In this document: positions 28,396-37,817 of the stretch, one piece after another
Numbering within the stretch: the first letter of the stretch is position 1
How the letters are laid out: each line of letters begins with the position of its first letter
Source of the DNA: Caballeronia choica
GTDB lineage: Bacteria; Pseudomonadota; Gammaproteobacteria; Burkholderiales; Burkholderiaceae
Assembly (NCBI RefSeq): GCF_001544535.1
Contig: NZ_FCON02000021.1
Coordinates: forward strand, 1 to 64,000
Reading direction: 5' to 3'
DNA length: 64,000 bases
Made by a program: the position numbers and the translations under genes
The notes under the pieces: model-generated
Told to the model about the DNA's origin: nothing
The model's database searches: none
Seen by the model: the letters and a program-made list of their open reading frames with translations, nothing else

Positions 28396-30558
28396 ATGCT
28401 GACAGCATCGAACTTCGACAAAACCTCGGTGACGCGCATCCTGTTCGAGAACTTCCCTTCGTTCGCGATCGTGCTCTTCTATGCCGTCGGCATCGCGGCA
28501 ATCGGCGTGTTCGCGTGGGGCGTCCATATCCAGATCCGCAAGTACCGGCGCGGGCGGCCGGTCACCGGTCCGATCGACCTGCGCGCACGTTTCGCCGACA
28601 TGCTCAAAGTCGTGGCGGACCACCGCACGATCGCGCGCCGCGATCCGGCAGCAGGCCGCGCGCACCGCATGATCTTTTACGGCTTCGCGGTGCTCTTTAT
28701 CGGCACGGCGACGGTCACGGTCGACTACGACATCACGGCGCGCGTCTTCGGCTACCACTTCTGGAACGGCAACTTCTATCTGTTCTTCAAGCTCGCGATG
28801 AACCTGGCCGGCGTCTCGCTGATCGGCGGCCTGATCTACATGATGGTCCGCCGCGGCTGGATCAAGCCGCCCAAGCTCGATTACAAGCGCCCCGACCGCC
28901 AGCCTGGCGACCCTGACTACGACCGCAGCGGCTATCGCCGCGAAGACTGGGCGTTCCTCTGGACGCTGATCCTGATCGGCATCACCGGCTTCGTGCTGAG
29001 CGCGCTGCGTCTCGTGTGGCTGCAGGATCGCGCGGTGGTGTGGGACACGCGCTGGTGGTCGCCGGTCGCCGCCCTCCTCGCCGAGCCCATGCGTGCCGCA
29101 GGGCTCGGATCGTCCGGCGCGTACATCCTGCGCACCGGTCTCTGGTGGTTCCACGGCCTGCTCGCGCTGACCTTCATCGCGTTGATTCCGTACACGAAGA
29201 TCAAGCACATTTTCACGGCGTCGGGCTCGCTGATGATGCGCGATCCGCTCGCCGCGCAACGGCTGCCGCGCATCGCGCCCGACAGCGAGAGCGTCGGCTA
29301 CAAAACCATCACCGACTTCACCTGGAAACATCTGCTGAATCTCGACGCCTGCACGAAGTGCGGACGCTGCCATGAAGCGTGTCCGGCGAATGCGTCAGGT
29401 GCGCCGCTTTCCCCCCGCGACGTGATCCTGTCGCTGCGCGAATTCGCGAACGAGGCGCTCGAGAAGAACACGCTGCCCGACGAGGTCAAGCTCGACGTGC
29501 ATGGCAAGGGCATCGGCCAGGTGTTCATGGAGACCGTATGGTCGTGCCGCACCTGCATGGCGTGCGTCGAAATCTGTCCGGTGGCAGTGGAGCATGTGCC
29601 GATCATCGTGCAGTTGCGCCGCAAGCTCGTCGAAGACGGCGAGATGGAACCGCAAGTGCAAAAGACGCTGCAGGCCATCCACAAGAACGGCAACTCGTTC
29701 AACGAATCGAAGCGCAAGCGCGCGGCATGGGCCAAGCCCCTGCCCTTCGAGATCAAGGATGCGCGCAAGGAGCCGGTGGACATGCTGTGGTTCGTCGGCG
29801 ACTATGCCTCGTTCGACCCCCGCAACCAGCGCGTGACCCGGGCCTTCGCAACCTTGCTGCATGAAGCAAACGTCGCCTTCGGCCTGCTCTATGAAGGGGA
29901 GTCGAACGCCGGCAACGATGTGCGCCGCGTCGGCGAGGAAGGGCTTTATGAACTGCTCGCGGAAAACAACATCGCGATGCTCGGCAAGTCGACCTTCAAG
30001 CGCATCGTGACGACCGACCCGCACTCCTACAACACGATCCGCAACGAATACCCGGACTTCGGCGGCAAGTACGAAATCGAGCACTACACGAGCCTTCTCG
30101 CGCGCATGATCCGCGAACGCACGATCACGCCCCGGCGCTCGCTCGACTATCGCGTGACCTTCCACGATCCATGCCATCTCGGCCGCTTCAACAAGGGCTA
30201 CGACGCACCGCGCGAGATTCTCGCCGCGCTCGGTTGCGACCTCGTCGAGATGCCGCGCTCACGCGACAATTCGTTCTGCTGCGGCGCGGGCGGCGGGAGG
30301 ATCTGGATGAGCGATCCGGTGGGCGTCGAAAAGCCGTCGCAACTGCGCATGCACGAGGCCGCGCGCATCGAAGGGCTCGAAGTATTCGTCGTGTGCTGCC
30401 CCAAGGATCTGACGATGTTCGAGGACGCGCTGAAGACGAGCGGTTACGAAGGCAAGTTCGTCGTGCGCGAACTCATCGAGCTGGTCGCGGAAAGTCTTGC
30501 CGATGCAGCGCGAGACGGCCCCGTATCGGACGACCAGCGCGAAGCCGTGCCCGCGTGA
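28396..30558 (+). CDS. Membrane (Fe-S) oxidoreductase, HdrD/DgcB-like, probable ETF-to-quinone link
   Basis: A 720-aa fusion. The N-terminal NarI/HdrE-like membrane domain (about residues 1-290) has several helices and histidines (VVADHRTIARRD). A two-cluster ferredoxin domain follows, with CTKCGRCHEACPAN and CRTCMACVEICPV. The C-terminal cysteine-rich CCG domains read HDPCHLGRFN with CCGAGGGRIW, and VCCPKDL. Homologues (DgcB) serve dimethylglycine and related dehydrogenases together with EtfAB. Here it lies between trimethylamine dehydrogenase and ETF, so electron transfer from ETF to quinone is the natural role. No good Shine-Dalgarno sequence precedes this ATG. Confidence 0.87.
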   Translation: MLTASNFDKTSVTRILFENFPSFAIVLFYAVGIAAIGVFAWGVHIQIRKYRRGRPVTGPIDLRARFADMLKVVADHRTIARRDPAAGRAHRMIFYGFAVLFIGTATVTVDYDITARVFGYHFWNGNFYLFFKLAMNLAGVSLIGGLIYMMVRRGWIKPPKLDYKRPDRQPGDPDYDRSGYRREDWAFLWTLILIGITGFVLSALRLVWLQDRAVVWDTRWWSPVAALLAEPMRAAGLGSSGAYILRTGLWWFHGLLALTFIALIPYTKIKHIFTASGSLMMRDPLAAQRLPRIAPDSESVGYKTITDFTWKHLLNLDACTKCGRCHEACPANASGAPLSPRDVILSLREFANEALEKNTLPDEVKLDVHGKGIGQVFMETVWSCRTCMACVEICPVAVEHVPIIVQLRRKLVEDGEMEPQVQKTLQAIHKNGNSFNESKRKRAAWAKPLPFEIKDARKEPVDMLWFVGDYASFDPRNQRVTRAFATLLHEANVAFGLLYEGESNAGNDVRRVGEEGLYELLAENNIAMLGKSTFKRIVTTDPHSYNTIRNEYPDFGGKYEIEHYTSLLARMIRERTITPRRSLDYRVTFHDPCHLGRFNKGYDAPREILAALGCDLVEMPRSRDNSFCCGAGGGRIWMSDPVGVEKPSQLRMHEAARIEGLEVFVVCCPKDLTMFEDALKTSGYEGKFVVRELIELVAESLADAARDGPVSDDQREAVPA

Positions 30559-30580
30559 GGGCGACCAGGGACCGGCGCAC

Positions 30581-32149
30581 ATGTCCACTCCGCAAATGCC
30601 CATCGCCCCCGCCGATCCGGCCGTCCGAACGCCGGCCGTCGCGGCTACGCCAAGGCGTCACTGGCGCGAACTGGTCTGCCTCGCTCTCGAAGCCGACGAC
30701 CTGTACGGCGCGGCCGCGCTCTATCCGTATGCCAGCGGCAGCGACCGGAAACGGCTCGGGTCGCGGCTCTTCAACACGCGCCGCGACCGGCTCGCGCTCG
30801 CGGCGCTCTCCTTCGCGCCTGCCGCCGTGCTCGCGCGGCTTGCCACCGTCGCGTCTGAAAGTAGTGACACGACGCTCGGGGTCCGCCTCGCGCGCAATCC
30901 TTCGACGCCCGGCCCGGCGCTCGACGCACTGGCTTCGCAAGCCGGCGCAATCGACGATGCCGGGCGCCTGTGGCAACTGCTCGCTCGCCACGCGAACGCG
31001 CCGCACGCGTTGCTTGCCGCGATCGCCTCGCGAACCGACGACGTCGCCGTGCTGCGCGCCCTGTGCGAGAACGTCGGCGTACCGGCGGATCTTTTGACAC
31101 AGCTCGAACGGCGCGGCATCGCGACGCTGCAGCGCCTGCTCGCGATTCACCTTGCCACCGACGAAGAGACACTCACGCGTCTGTGGAACAGCACGCGCGC
31201 GAACGCGGTCCGCGCGCAGGTGCTGCGCCACCCATATTGCCCCGATGCGCTGCTGCGCTCGATTCCCGCGTCGGTGCCGGAGAAGCGCAGCGTGGCGCTT
31301 CATGCGCGCACGAGCGGCGAGGTGCTAACGCTGCTCGCCCGCGACGACGAAGCCACCGTGCGACGCGCGGCCGCCGTCAACCCCGGCACGCCGGCGGGCG
31401 CGCTGATCGCGCTTTGCTTCGACGCGGAACCCGCCGTGCGACGCGCCGTGGCCGCGCGCGCCGACGTGGCACCGAGGGTCGCCGACTGGCTTGCCGAAGA
31501 TGCGGATGCATGGGTGCGCCGCTCGCTCGCTCGCAATCCCGCTTGCTCGACCGAATGGCTCGAACGCCTTGTGCAAGACGCGGAATCGGAAGTGCGCCGC
31601 GCGGTGAGCCGTCATCCGCGCTGCCCAGCGCGCCTGCTCGCCCTGCTCGCCACCGACGACGTGGCGTGGGTGCGCGCGGGTGTCGCCTATCGCGACGACC
31701 TGCCCCGCGCGGTGCTGAGCCAGCTTGCGCGGGATACCGACATCGACGTGCTCTCCGGCGTCGCGCGCAATCCGGCCACGCCGCAGGCAGGCCTCGCCCG
31801 GCTCGCCGAACATGACGTGCCGGACGTGCGGCGCGGCGTGATCCTCAACCGGCAGGCGACGCGGCGCGTACTGCTGCCGCTGCGCGAGGAGGCTTACCCG
31901 CTGCATCGCGTGCTGGTGTTCGAGCATCCCAATCTCACCGACGCCGATCGCTGGCGCATGCGCCTCGACCCGGACAGCGAAGCGCGCATGCGCATCTTCG
32001 GCTACTTCGGCCGCACGCTCGCGCCAGACACATCGCCCGCGCACGCGTCCCGTGCCGCGGCACTATCGCAGCCCCCGATTTACAGCAGCACCCCGTGCAT
32101 GAACCGACGAACACGATGGAGCCAAGATGAAGATACTCGTAACCATTAA
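30581..32149 (+). CDS. Leucine-rich-repeat-variant (LRV/HEAT-like) repeat protein in the ETF operon
   Basis: A 522-aa protein made mostly of helical repeats of about 24 residues. They recur as patterns like DEATVRRAAAVNPGTPAGAL, DADAWVRRSLARNPACSTEW and DAESEVRRAVSRHPRCPARL through residues 170-450. The repeats are LRV/HEAT-like and predict a curved solenoid. I see no N-terminal Fe-S cysteine motif such as the Azotobacter LRV protein has. It starts 23 nt after the Fe-S gene and overlaps etfB by 23 nt, so it is tightly coupled. It may scaffold or mature the electron-transfer complex. No catalytic residues are visible. Confidence 0.75.
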   Translation: MSTPQMPIAPADPAVRTPAVAATPRRHWRELVCLALEADDLYGAAALYPYASGSDRKRLGSRLFNTRRDRLALAALSFAPAAVLARLATVASESSDTTLGVRLARNPSTPGPALDALASQAGAIDDAGRLWQLLARHANAPHALLAAIASRTDDVAVLRALCENVGVPADLLTQLERRGIATLQRLLAIHLATDEETLTRLWNSTRANAVRAQVLRHPYCPDALLRSIPASVPEKRSVALHARTSGEVLTLLARDDEATVRRAAAVNPGTPAGALIALCFDAEPAVRRAVAARADVAPRVADWLAEDADAWVRRSLARNPACSTEWLERLVQDAESEVRRAVSRHPRCPARLLALLATDDVAWVRAGVAYRDDLPRAVLSQLARDTDIDVLSGVARNPATPQAGLARLAEHDVPDVRRGVILNRQATRRVLLPLREEAYPLHRVLVFEHPNLTDADRWRMRLDPDSEARMRIFGYFGRTLAPDTSPAHASRAAALSQPPIYSSTPCMNRRTRWSQDEDTRNH

Positions 32150-32927
32150 GCAGGTTGCGTCGCTCGATGAAGATTTCGAGTTGCGCGACGACGGCCGCGA
32201 CGTCGAAGCGGACTTCCACGTCTTCGACCTGAACGAATGGGACCACTACGCACTCGAAGAAGCAATGCGACTCAAGGAAGGCGCTCAGGATGCCGGCGTT
32301 GAAGTCGTGGTCGCGACCGTCGGCCCCGACAGCGCCGACGAAGAACTGCGCAAGTGTCTCGCGAAGGGTGCGGATCGCGCGATCCGGATCTGGAGCGACG
32401 ACCTCGAAGGCGCGGACCCGGTCGGCATTGCGCGCGTGCTGGCCGCGCTCGCGCGCAAGGAGGCGCCTGACATGATCTTCGCAGGCGTGCAGGCGTCCGA
32501 CCATGCGTATGGCGCCACCGGCATGGCGCTCGCCGGCCTGCTCGACTGGCCGCACGCCGCGGTGGTGGCCGGGCTCGACTACAGCCCCGGTTCGCTGTGC
32601 GCCACCGCGCGCCGCGAACTCGAAGGCGGCGCCTACGCCACCGTCAAGGTGCAGACACCTGCCGTACTGACACTGCAACTGGGCATCAACACGCCGCGCT
32701 ACGCGTCGCTGCGCGGCATCAAGCAGGCCGCGACCCGTCCGATCGAAACGTTCTCGCCCGCCGACCTCGGCGTGCCGGCCGACGAAACCGGCGCCGCCGG
32801 CTCGCTCTCGCGCGTGCGTCGCGTGTACGTGCCGGAAGTGGGCCGCGCGCAAATGATCGACGGCACCCCCGCCGAACAGGCCGCACGCCTGGCGAGCCTG
32901 ATCAAGGAATTCAGAGGAGAAGCGTGA
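32127..32927 (+). CDS. etfB: Electron transfer flavoprotein beta subunit
   Basis: A 266-aa ETF beta (FixA family), starting MKILVTIKQVASLDEDFEL. The AMP-binding region is recognisable at FAGVQASDHAYGATGMALAG. It overlaps the preceding repeat-protein gene by 23 nt, and its stop overlaps the etfA start. With EtfA it should accept electrons from trimethylamine dehydrogenase, as known for the Methylophilus pair. It is a dedicated copy, distinct from the housekeeping ETF expected elsewhere. Confidence 0.93.
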   Translation: MKILVTIKQVASLDEDFELRDDGRDVEADFHVFDLNEWDHYALEEAMRLKEGAQDAGVEVVVATVGPDSADEELRKCLAKGADRAIRIWSDDLEGADPVGIARVLAALARKEAPDMIFAGVQASDHAYGATGMALAGLLDWPHAAVVAGLDYSPGSLCATARRELEGGAYATVKVQTPAVLTLQLGINTPRYASLRGIKQAATRPIETFSPADLGVPADETGAAGSLSRVRRVYVPEVGRAQMIDGTPAEQAARLASLIKEFRGEA

Positions 32928-33886
32928 TGAGAGGAATTCTGGTTCTCGTAGAACATCGTCAGGGGCAACTGCGCCCCGTGAGCCTCGAAGTGCTCGGCGC
33001 GGCCGTGCAGGCGAAGGAAGCAAGCGGCGAGCGCCTCACGGCGGCCGTGCTCGGCGCCAGTCCCGGTACATTCACGGAGGCGCTGCAACTCGCGGGCGTC
33101 GATGAAATCGTGACGGTGCAGACCGCGAGCGACGCCTTCGACCCCGACACGTACGAAGCCGTTGCACGCGCGCTGATTCAGGATCGCGCACCCTCGCTCG
33201 TGCTGCTGCCGCACACCATCGATACGCTCGGCTATGCCGCGCCGCTCGCCGCCAAGGGTAATCACGGATTCACGACCGACGCGTTCGGCCTCTCGCGCGA
33301 CGGCGACGCATGGCTCGCCACGCGCTCCGGTTACGGCCAGAAGGTCAACATGGAGATCGAGTTTCCGGGCCGCGCGACGGTCGTCGTGACGTTGCGCCCT
33401 GGCTCGTTCAAGGCACCCGAGGCGGGCGGCACGGCTGCGCTCACTTCGTTCGCCGCGCCGCCGGTCACGGAGCGCAGCACGCATATCGAATTCGAGGAGC
33501 CGGCCGCGAGCGGCGACGTCGATATTCCCGGCGCCGATTTCATCCTGTCGGTGGGTCGGGGCATCGGGGAAGAGACGCACGTCGAACAGTTCAAGGAACT
33601 GGCCGATGCCGTGGGCGCGACGCTCGGCTGCTCGCGGCCGATCGCCGACTCGGGCTGGCTGCCGAAAGCGCATCAGGTCGGGCAGTCGGGCAAGACCGCC
33701 GCGAACTGCAAGGTCTACATCGCGATGGGCATCTCGGGCTCGGTGCAGCACATGGCGGGCATGAAGCACGTCGAGAACATCATCGCCGTGAACACCGACC
33801 CCGAAGCGTCCATTTTCACGATCGCGAAGTACGGCATCGTCGGAGACATCTTCGAGATCGGCGAAGAGTTGCGCAACCACTTCTGA
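32927..33886 (+). CDS. etfA: Electron transfer flavoprotein alpha subunit
   Basis: A 319-aa ETF alpha (FixB family). The start MRGILVLVEHRQG overlaps the etfB stop (TGATG). The C-terminal FAD domain is complete, with ILSVGRGIGEE, CSRPIADSGWLP, GQSGKTAANCKVYIAMGISG and INTDPEA-like VNTDPEASIF. It is the last gene of the trimethylamine operon, and a possible terminator follows. Confidence 0.94.
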   Translation: MRGILVLVEHRQGQLRPVSLEVLGAAVQAKEASGERLTAAVLGASPGTFTEALQLAGVDEIVTVQTASDAFDPDTYEAVARALIQDRAPSLVLLPHTIDTLGYAAPLAAKGNHGFTTDAFGLSRDGDAWLATRSGYGQKVNMEIEFPGRATVVVTLRPGSFKAPEAGGTAALTSFAAPPVTERSTHIEFEEPAASGDVDIPGADFILSVGRGIGEETHVEQFKELADAVGATLGCSRPIADSGWLPKAHQVGQSGKTAANCKVYIAMGISGSVQHMAGMKHVENIIAVNTDPEASIFTIAKYGIVGDIFEIGEELRNHF

Positions 33887-33904
33887 GGAAATCATCCAGC
33901 ACGC

Positions 33905-33945
33905 GGGCCGGTTCGTCGAATGGCGGCCGGTCCCGAAATATTTTT
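33905..33945 (+). terminator. Possible terminator after etfA
   Basis: GGGCCGG and CCGGTCC can pair (one G-U) around a 15-nt loop and are followed by AAATATTTTTG. The stem is short, so this is a moderate call. Confidence 0.4.
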
Positions 33946-34125
33946 GAGATGTTTTTTCTTCGCATGCTGTCCGCGGTTAGACTATCCGGCAGAAAAAAAG
34001 CCGCAGCTCGAAATCGGGCATGACGTCACGCACCAAATGCACGACGCATGCCGCAAGAGACTGCACACAGGCCGTTCCAGTAAGAGACAGGCAGTCTGGT
34101 CAATGAGCCCAAGGAAGATAAGAGA

Positions 34126-34770
34126 ATGTCCCCCAATACGGTTCTTCTCATCGACGATCACGCGTTGTTCCGCAAGGGCGTCGCGCAACTGATCCAGATG
34201 AATCCCGCGTTTTCCGTCGTCGGTGAAGCGTCGTCGGGACGCGATGGCGTAGACATGGCAGTGCGCCTCAAGCCCGACGTGATTCTGATCGACCTGAACA
34301 TGCCCGAGATCAGCGGCATCGAGACGCTCGATCTGATGCGCCAGGCAAGCGTCGATTCACGCTTCATCATGCTGACGGTGTCCGATAACGAACGCGACGT
34401 GGTGGCCGCACTGCGTGCGGGCGCCCACGGGTATCTCCTCAAGGACATGGACCCCGAGGACCTCTGCGTGTGCTTGCAGAAGGCCTTGAAGGGCACGGCG
34501 GTGCTGAGCGAAGCCGTCACGGGCAGCCTCGTTCATGCGCTCTCCGGCGGCCAGCGCATTCCCGCGACGCAAACCGATCTCACGGCGCGCGAACTGGAAG
34601 TCTTCGACTACCTCGTCGGCGGACTCTGCAACAAGGCGATCGCACGCAAGCTCGATATCAGCGTCGGTACCGTGAAGGTTCACGTCAAGCACGTGCTGCG
34701 CAAGCTCGACCTGCACTCGCGGCTCGAAGCCGTCGTGTGGCGGCACGAGCACGAGCAGCGCAATCACTGA
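34126..34770 (+). CDS. NarL/FixJ-family response regulator (paralogue 2)
   Basis: A 214-aa response regulator, starting MSPNTVLLIDDHALFRKG, with phosphoacceptor D56 in VILIDLNMP. The helix-turn-helix is ARKLDISVGTVKVHVKHVL. It is very similar along its whole length to the protein at 12470-13120, and the recognition helix differs by one conservative change, so both should read the same DNA sites. It follows the trimethylamine operon, and a dyad with promoter (34851-34911) lies right after it. Gene duplication is the simplest origin. Confidence 0.93.
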   Translation: MSPNTVLLIDDHALFRKGVAQLIQMNPAFSVVGEASSGRDGVDMAVRLKPDVILIDLNMPEISGIETLDLMRQASVDSRFIMLTVSDNERDVVAALRAGAHGYLLKDMDPEDLCVCLQKALKGTAVLSEAVTGSLVHALSGGQRIPATQTDLTARELEVFDYLVGGLCNKAIARKLDISVGTVKVHVKHVLRKLDLHSRLEAVVWRHEHEQRNH

Positions 34771-34850
34771 CTGCCAGCACGGTCCATCCTTTCCAGCCGA
34801 TGCTGTGCGCAGCATCGGCACGCGTGCGCTTCTGCCATCGGGTGTTCCCC

Positions 34851-34911
34851 CTACCTCCGGGGGAGTAGGCCATCGAGGTGTATTGCCGCTCCCGATTCGT
34901 CAACGAATAAT
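34851..34911 (+). promoter_or_regulatory. NarL-type 7-2-7 dyad and sigma-70 promoter, site 4
   Basis: CTACCTCCGGGGGAGTAG at 34851-34868 (TACCTCC-GG-GGGAGTA) is followed after 13 bp by ATTG. The promoter elements are -35 TTGCCG (34883-34888), 17 bp spacing and -10 AATAAT (34906-34911). It reads into the AcoR-like activator gene at 34962. Confidence 0.68.
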
Positions 34912-34961
34912 CCGCCAGAGGGTGCCGCTCGCCCGCCGGCCATTATTCGGAGATACGCGTC

Positions 34962-36989
34962 ATGGAATCATGTCAGGCCCTGAAGGAACACGACAGCCGC
35001 TTAAGCGAGATCATGCGTCAGAGGGCGCCTCGTTTTGGCCGCTTCGATCCCAGCGAAGCCATCATCCGGTCGTGGACGCGCTGTATCGAGGATCACGGCC
35101 TTCGTCCCGACGCGTGGCGAGCGCCGCCCGTTCTCACGAGCGCCGAACTTGCCGCACGGCGCGAGCCGCTCGCCGACCTGATCGGCTGCGCGAAACTCGA
35201 AATGGCGACGCTCTATCAGCAACTCGGCGATGCCGAGCTTGCAGTCGTCTTGACCGATGCCGATGGCGTGATCCTGCATCTCGTCTCTTCGACGGAATTC
35301 GCCGAAGAGGTCGAGGACTGGGGCTTCTGCGTCGGGGCCCTGTGGAGCGAGCGCGAAGCGGGCACGAACGGCATGGGCACCTGCCTCGCGGAAGGCGAAG
35401 CGATCGCCGTGCGCCAGCATGAACATTTCTATTCGCGCTACACCGGGTTGACCTGCTCGGCCGCGCCCGTCCTCGACGAACGCGGTTCCCTGGTCGGCGC
35501 GCTCGATGTCACGAGCCGCTCGCAACTGTTGCAGCAGCACTCGCTGGTGCTCGTCGGCATGTCGCGGCAGATGATCGAGAACCAGTTGCTCGATGCACGT
35601 CACGCACGCTCGCATGTCCTGCATTTTCACAGCAGGCCCGAGTTCGTCAATACACTGCATGCGGGCAAGCTCACGATCGCAGACAATGGCACGGTGCTCG
35701 GCGCAAATCGAAGCGCCCTGTTTCAACTGGGCTTTTCGTCGCTCGCCGACGTGGCCGGCAAGCTCATCACCGATATCTTCAACGCATCGCTTTCCGACAT
35801 CGTCGGACGCAGCGCACGCAGTTCGTTCCATCCGATTCCGATTTTCCGCGCGCACGCCGCGAATCGCTTTTTCGTGGTCGCGCAGGAGCCGCGCAGTCAC
35901 GCGGCCAAGGTGGTCGAACCCGTCGAAGAAGAAACGCCGCCAATGTCCGCACGGGCCGGCGCACGATCAGCCACCGAACGCGCACGCCGCGCCGGCGTGC
36001 CGCGTGTCGAATTCGGCGATGCCGGTCTTGCCAGCCAGTTCAGTCTCGGCGAGCGCATGATCGAGCGCGGCATTGCCGTCCTCGTGCACGGCGAGACAGG
36101 CAGCGGCAAGGAAGTGTTCGCGAACGCGCTGCACGCGGCAAGCGCGCGGCATCGCGGACCATTCATCGCGGTGAATTGCGCTTCGCTGCCCGAGCATCTG
36201 ATCGAAAGCGAGCTCTTCGGTTACCGTGCCGGCGCGTTCACCGGCGCGCAGCGCGAAGGCAGGCGCGGCAAGATACTTCAGGCCGATGGCGGCACGCTGT
36301 TCCTCGATGAGATCGGCGACATGCCGCTCACGCTGCAGGCCCGCCTGTTGCGCGTGCTCGAAGAGCGCGAGGTCACGCCGCTCGGTTCCGAGACGGTCAT
36401 CAAGGTCGACTTTCAGCTCGTGAGCGCAAGCCATCGGGACCTGTCCGAGCTGGTGCGCACCGGCCAGTTTCGCGAGGACCTGTACTACCGCCTGAACGGC
36501 GCCGCGCTGCATATTCCGCCGTTGCGCGACCGCAAGGACAAGCTCGCCTTGATCCGACATCTGCTCGAACAGGATGCCCATGACGGCGCGCCGTCGCTGA
36601 GCCCGGACGCGCGGCACGCGCTGCTCGACTGCGCGTGGCCCGGCAACATCCGGCAGTTGCGCAACGTCCTGCGCATGGCTGCCGCGCTGTGCGACGGGCC
36701 GGTGCTCACTTGCGAGCACTTGCCCGCCGATATCGTGCGCGGCCGCGCGGAGCGCCCTCCCCCTTCCGATCGCGGCACGCGGCAAGCATCCGCCGAGGTG
36801 GAGATCGACGAAGACGACGCATGCCCGGCCACGGCCCCCGCGCTCAACGCGATCCTGCAAAGCGAGCGCGAAACGCTGCTCGGGATGCTGGAAAGGCACC
36901 ACTGGAATGTGAGCAAGGTGGCGATCACGCTCGGCGTCACGCGCAACACGCTGTATCGGAAGATGCGGCGCGTTCACATCAAGCCGTGA
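34962..36989 (+). CDS. AcoR-like sigma-54-dependent transcriptional activator
   Basis: A 675-aa activator. An N-terminal GAF sensor domain (about 60-215) is followed by a PAS-like segment (220-310), an AAA+ domain (about 345-580) and a Fis-type HTH at the C-terminus (NVSKVAITLGVTRNTLYRKM). The AAA+ domain has Walker A GETGSGKE, an intact sigma-54 contact loop GAFTGA, and Walker B GGTLFLDEIGDMP. The AcoR class senses small metabolites directly and often controls alcohol or acetoin oxidation. It is transcribed from a dyad-type promoter, placing it one step below the NarL-type regulators. I found no -24/-12 promoter in the window, so its target is likely elsewhere. Confidence 0.9.
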   Translation: MESCQALKEHDSRLSEIMRQRAPRFGRFDPSEAIIRSWTRCIEDHGLRPDAWRAPPVLTSAELAARREPLADLIGCAKLEMATLYQQLGDAELAVVLTDADGVILHLVSSTEFAEEVEDWGFCVGALWSEREAGTNGMGTCLAEGEAIAVRQHEHFYSRYTGLTCSAAPVLDERGSLVGALDVTSRSQLLQQHSLVLVGMSRQMIENQLLDARHARSHVLHFHSRPEFVNTLHAGKLTIADNGTVLGANRSALFQLGFSSLADVAGKLITDIFNASLSDIVGRSARSSFHPIPIFRAHAANRFFVVAQEPRSHAAKVVEPVEEETPPMSARAGARSATERARRAGVPRVEFGDAGLASQFSLGERMIERGIAVLVHGETGSGKEVFANALHAASARHRGPFIAVNCASLPEHLIESELFGYRAGAFTGAQREGRRGKILQADGGTLFLDEIGDMPLTLQARLLRVLEEREVTPLGSETVIKVDFQLVSASHRDLSELVRTGQFREDLYYRLNGAALHIPPLRDRKDKLALIRHLLEQDAHDGAPSLSPDARHALLDCAWPGNIRQLRNVLRMAAALCDGPVLTCEHLPADIVRGRAERPPPSDRGTRQASAEVEIDEDDACPATAPALNAILQSERETLLGMLERHHWNVSKVAITLGVTRNTLYRKMRRVHIKP

Positions 36990-37002
36990 CGCGCCGCAAG
37001 CC

Positions 37003-37782
37003 TCAGATCAGATAGCCGGGCTGATCGTCCTGCCGTTGCGCGGCGAGCGCAGCATGCGCCGGGCGCCGCAGCTTGCGCAACTGCGGCTGGCCGCCGATCA
37101 GCTCAGGCAACTCGCCGAGATCGTCGATGACGTGCAGACACGGCAACTCTGCCACCGGATGATCCGCACTGTATCCGTAGCTGACACAGACGACCGGCAT
37201 GCCGGCGGCCTGCGCTGCCTGCACATCGCAAATCGAATCGCCGACGAACAGCGTATGCGCCGGCTCCACCGCGAGGGCCTCGCAAGCGTGCAGGAGCGGA
37301 GCCGGGTCTGGCTTGCGCTTCGCGCAGGTGGTTCCGTCCACGACGATGTCGAACCATCCTGACAAGCCGAAGCGCAGCAGCAACGGCTCAAGAAAGCGCA
37401 TCTCCTTGTTGGTCACCACACCCAGCTTGACTCCCATCTCGCGCAATTGATCGAGCGCGGCTTCGAGCCCCGGGCAGCGTTGCGTCAGGTGGCCGTCCGC
37501 GCTCTGGCAAATGCTCTCGTAGGCCAGTTCGTAGCGGCGCAGCACCTGGCTATGGGTATGCGCCTCGTCGTCGAGCCCGAGCAGACTCAATGCCCGCTGC
37601 ACGAGCACGGCCGATCCTCCACCGATCAGCCCCTGCGCCGCATCCGGCGCGATCGGCGGCATGCCTCGTTCGGTGAGCGCGCGATTCAGCGCGCGTCCGA
37701 TATCCGGCGACGTATGCAGCAAGGTGCCGTCGAGGTCGAACAACACGGCGTCGACGGGCAGTTTGCGCGGCATGACTTGCAT
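37003..37782 (-). CDS. gph: Phosphoglycolate phosphatase (HAD family)
   Basis: A 259-aa HAD phosphatase. The catalytic motif is LFDLDGTLLHT, motif II is VVTNK and motif III/IV are KRKPDPAPLL and FVGDSICDVQAA. The ATG at 37782 is preceded by GGAG; a second ATG lies three codons in. It is the last gene of the fbp-prk-gph operon, the position of cbbZ in Calvin operons, where it clears the 2-phosphoglycolate made by RuBisCO oxygenation. No RuBisCO is present here, so its role in this setting is open. Confidence 0.85.
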   Translation of the reverse strand: MQVMPRKLPVDAVLFDLDGTLLHTSPDIGRALNRALTERGMPPIAPDAAQGLIGGGSAVLVQRALSLLGLDDEAHTHSQVLRRYELAYESICQSADGHLTQRCPGLEAALDQLREMGVKLGVVTNKEMRFLEPLLLRFGLSGWFDIVVDGTTCAKRKPDPAPLLHACEALAVEPAHTLFVGDSICDVQAAQAAGMPVVCVSYGYSADHPVAELPCLHVIDDLGELPELIGGQPQLRKLRRPAHAALAAQRQDDQPGYLI

Positions 37783-37817
37783 GGCTTGTCTCCTGTGATT
37801 TCTCAGTGAGGCGTGCT

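Noticed and set aside
34801..34961. A sigma-54 promoter (GGCACG...GC) upstream of the AcoR-like gene
   Set aside because: The GG and GC elements are not at the required spacing. A sigma-70 promoter with a dyad fits instead.
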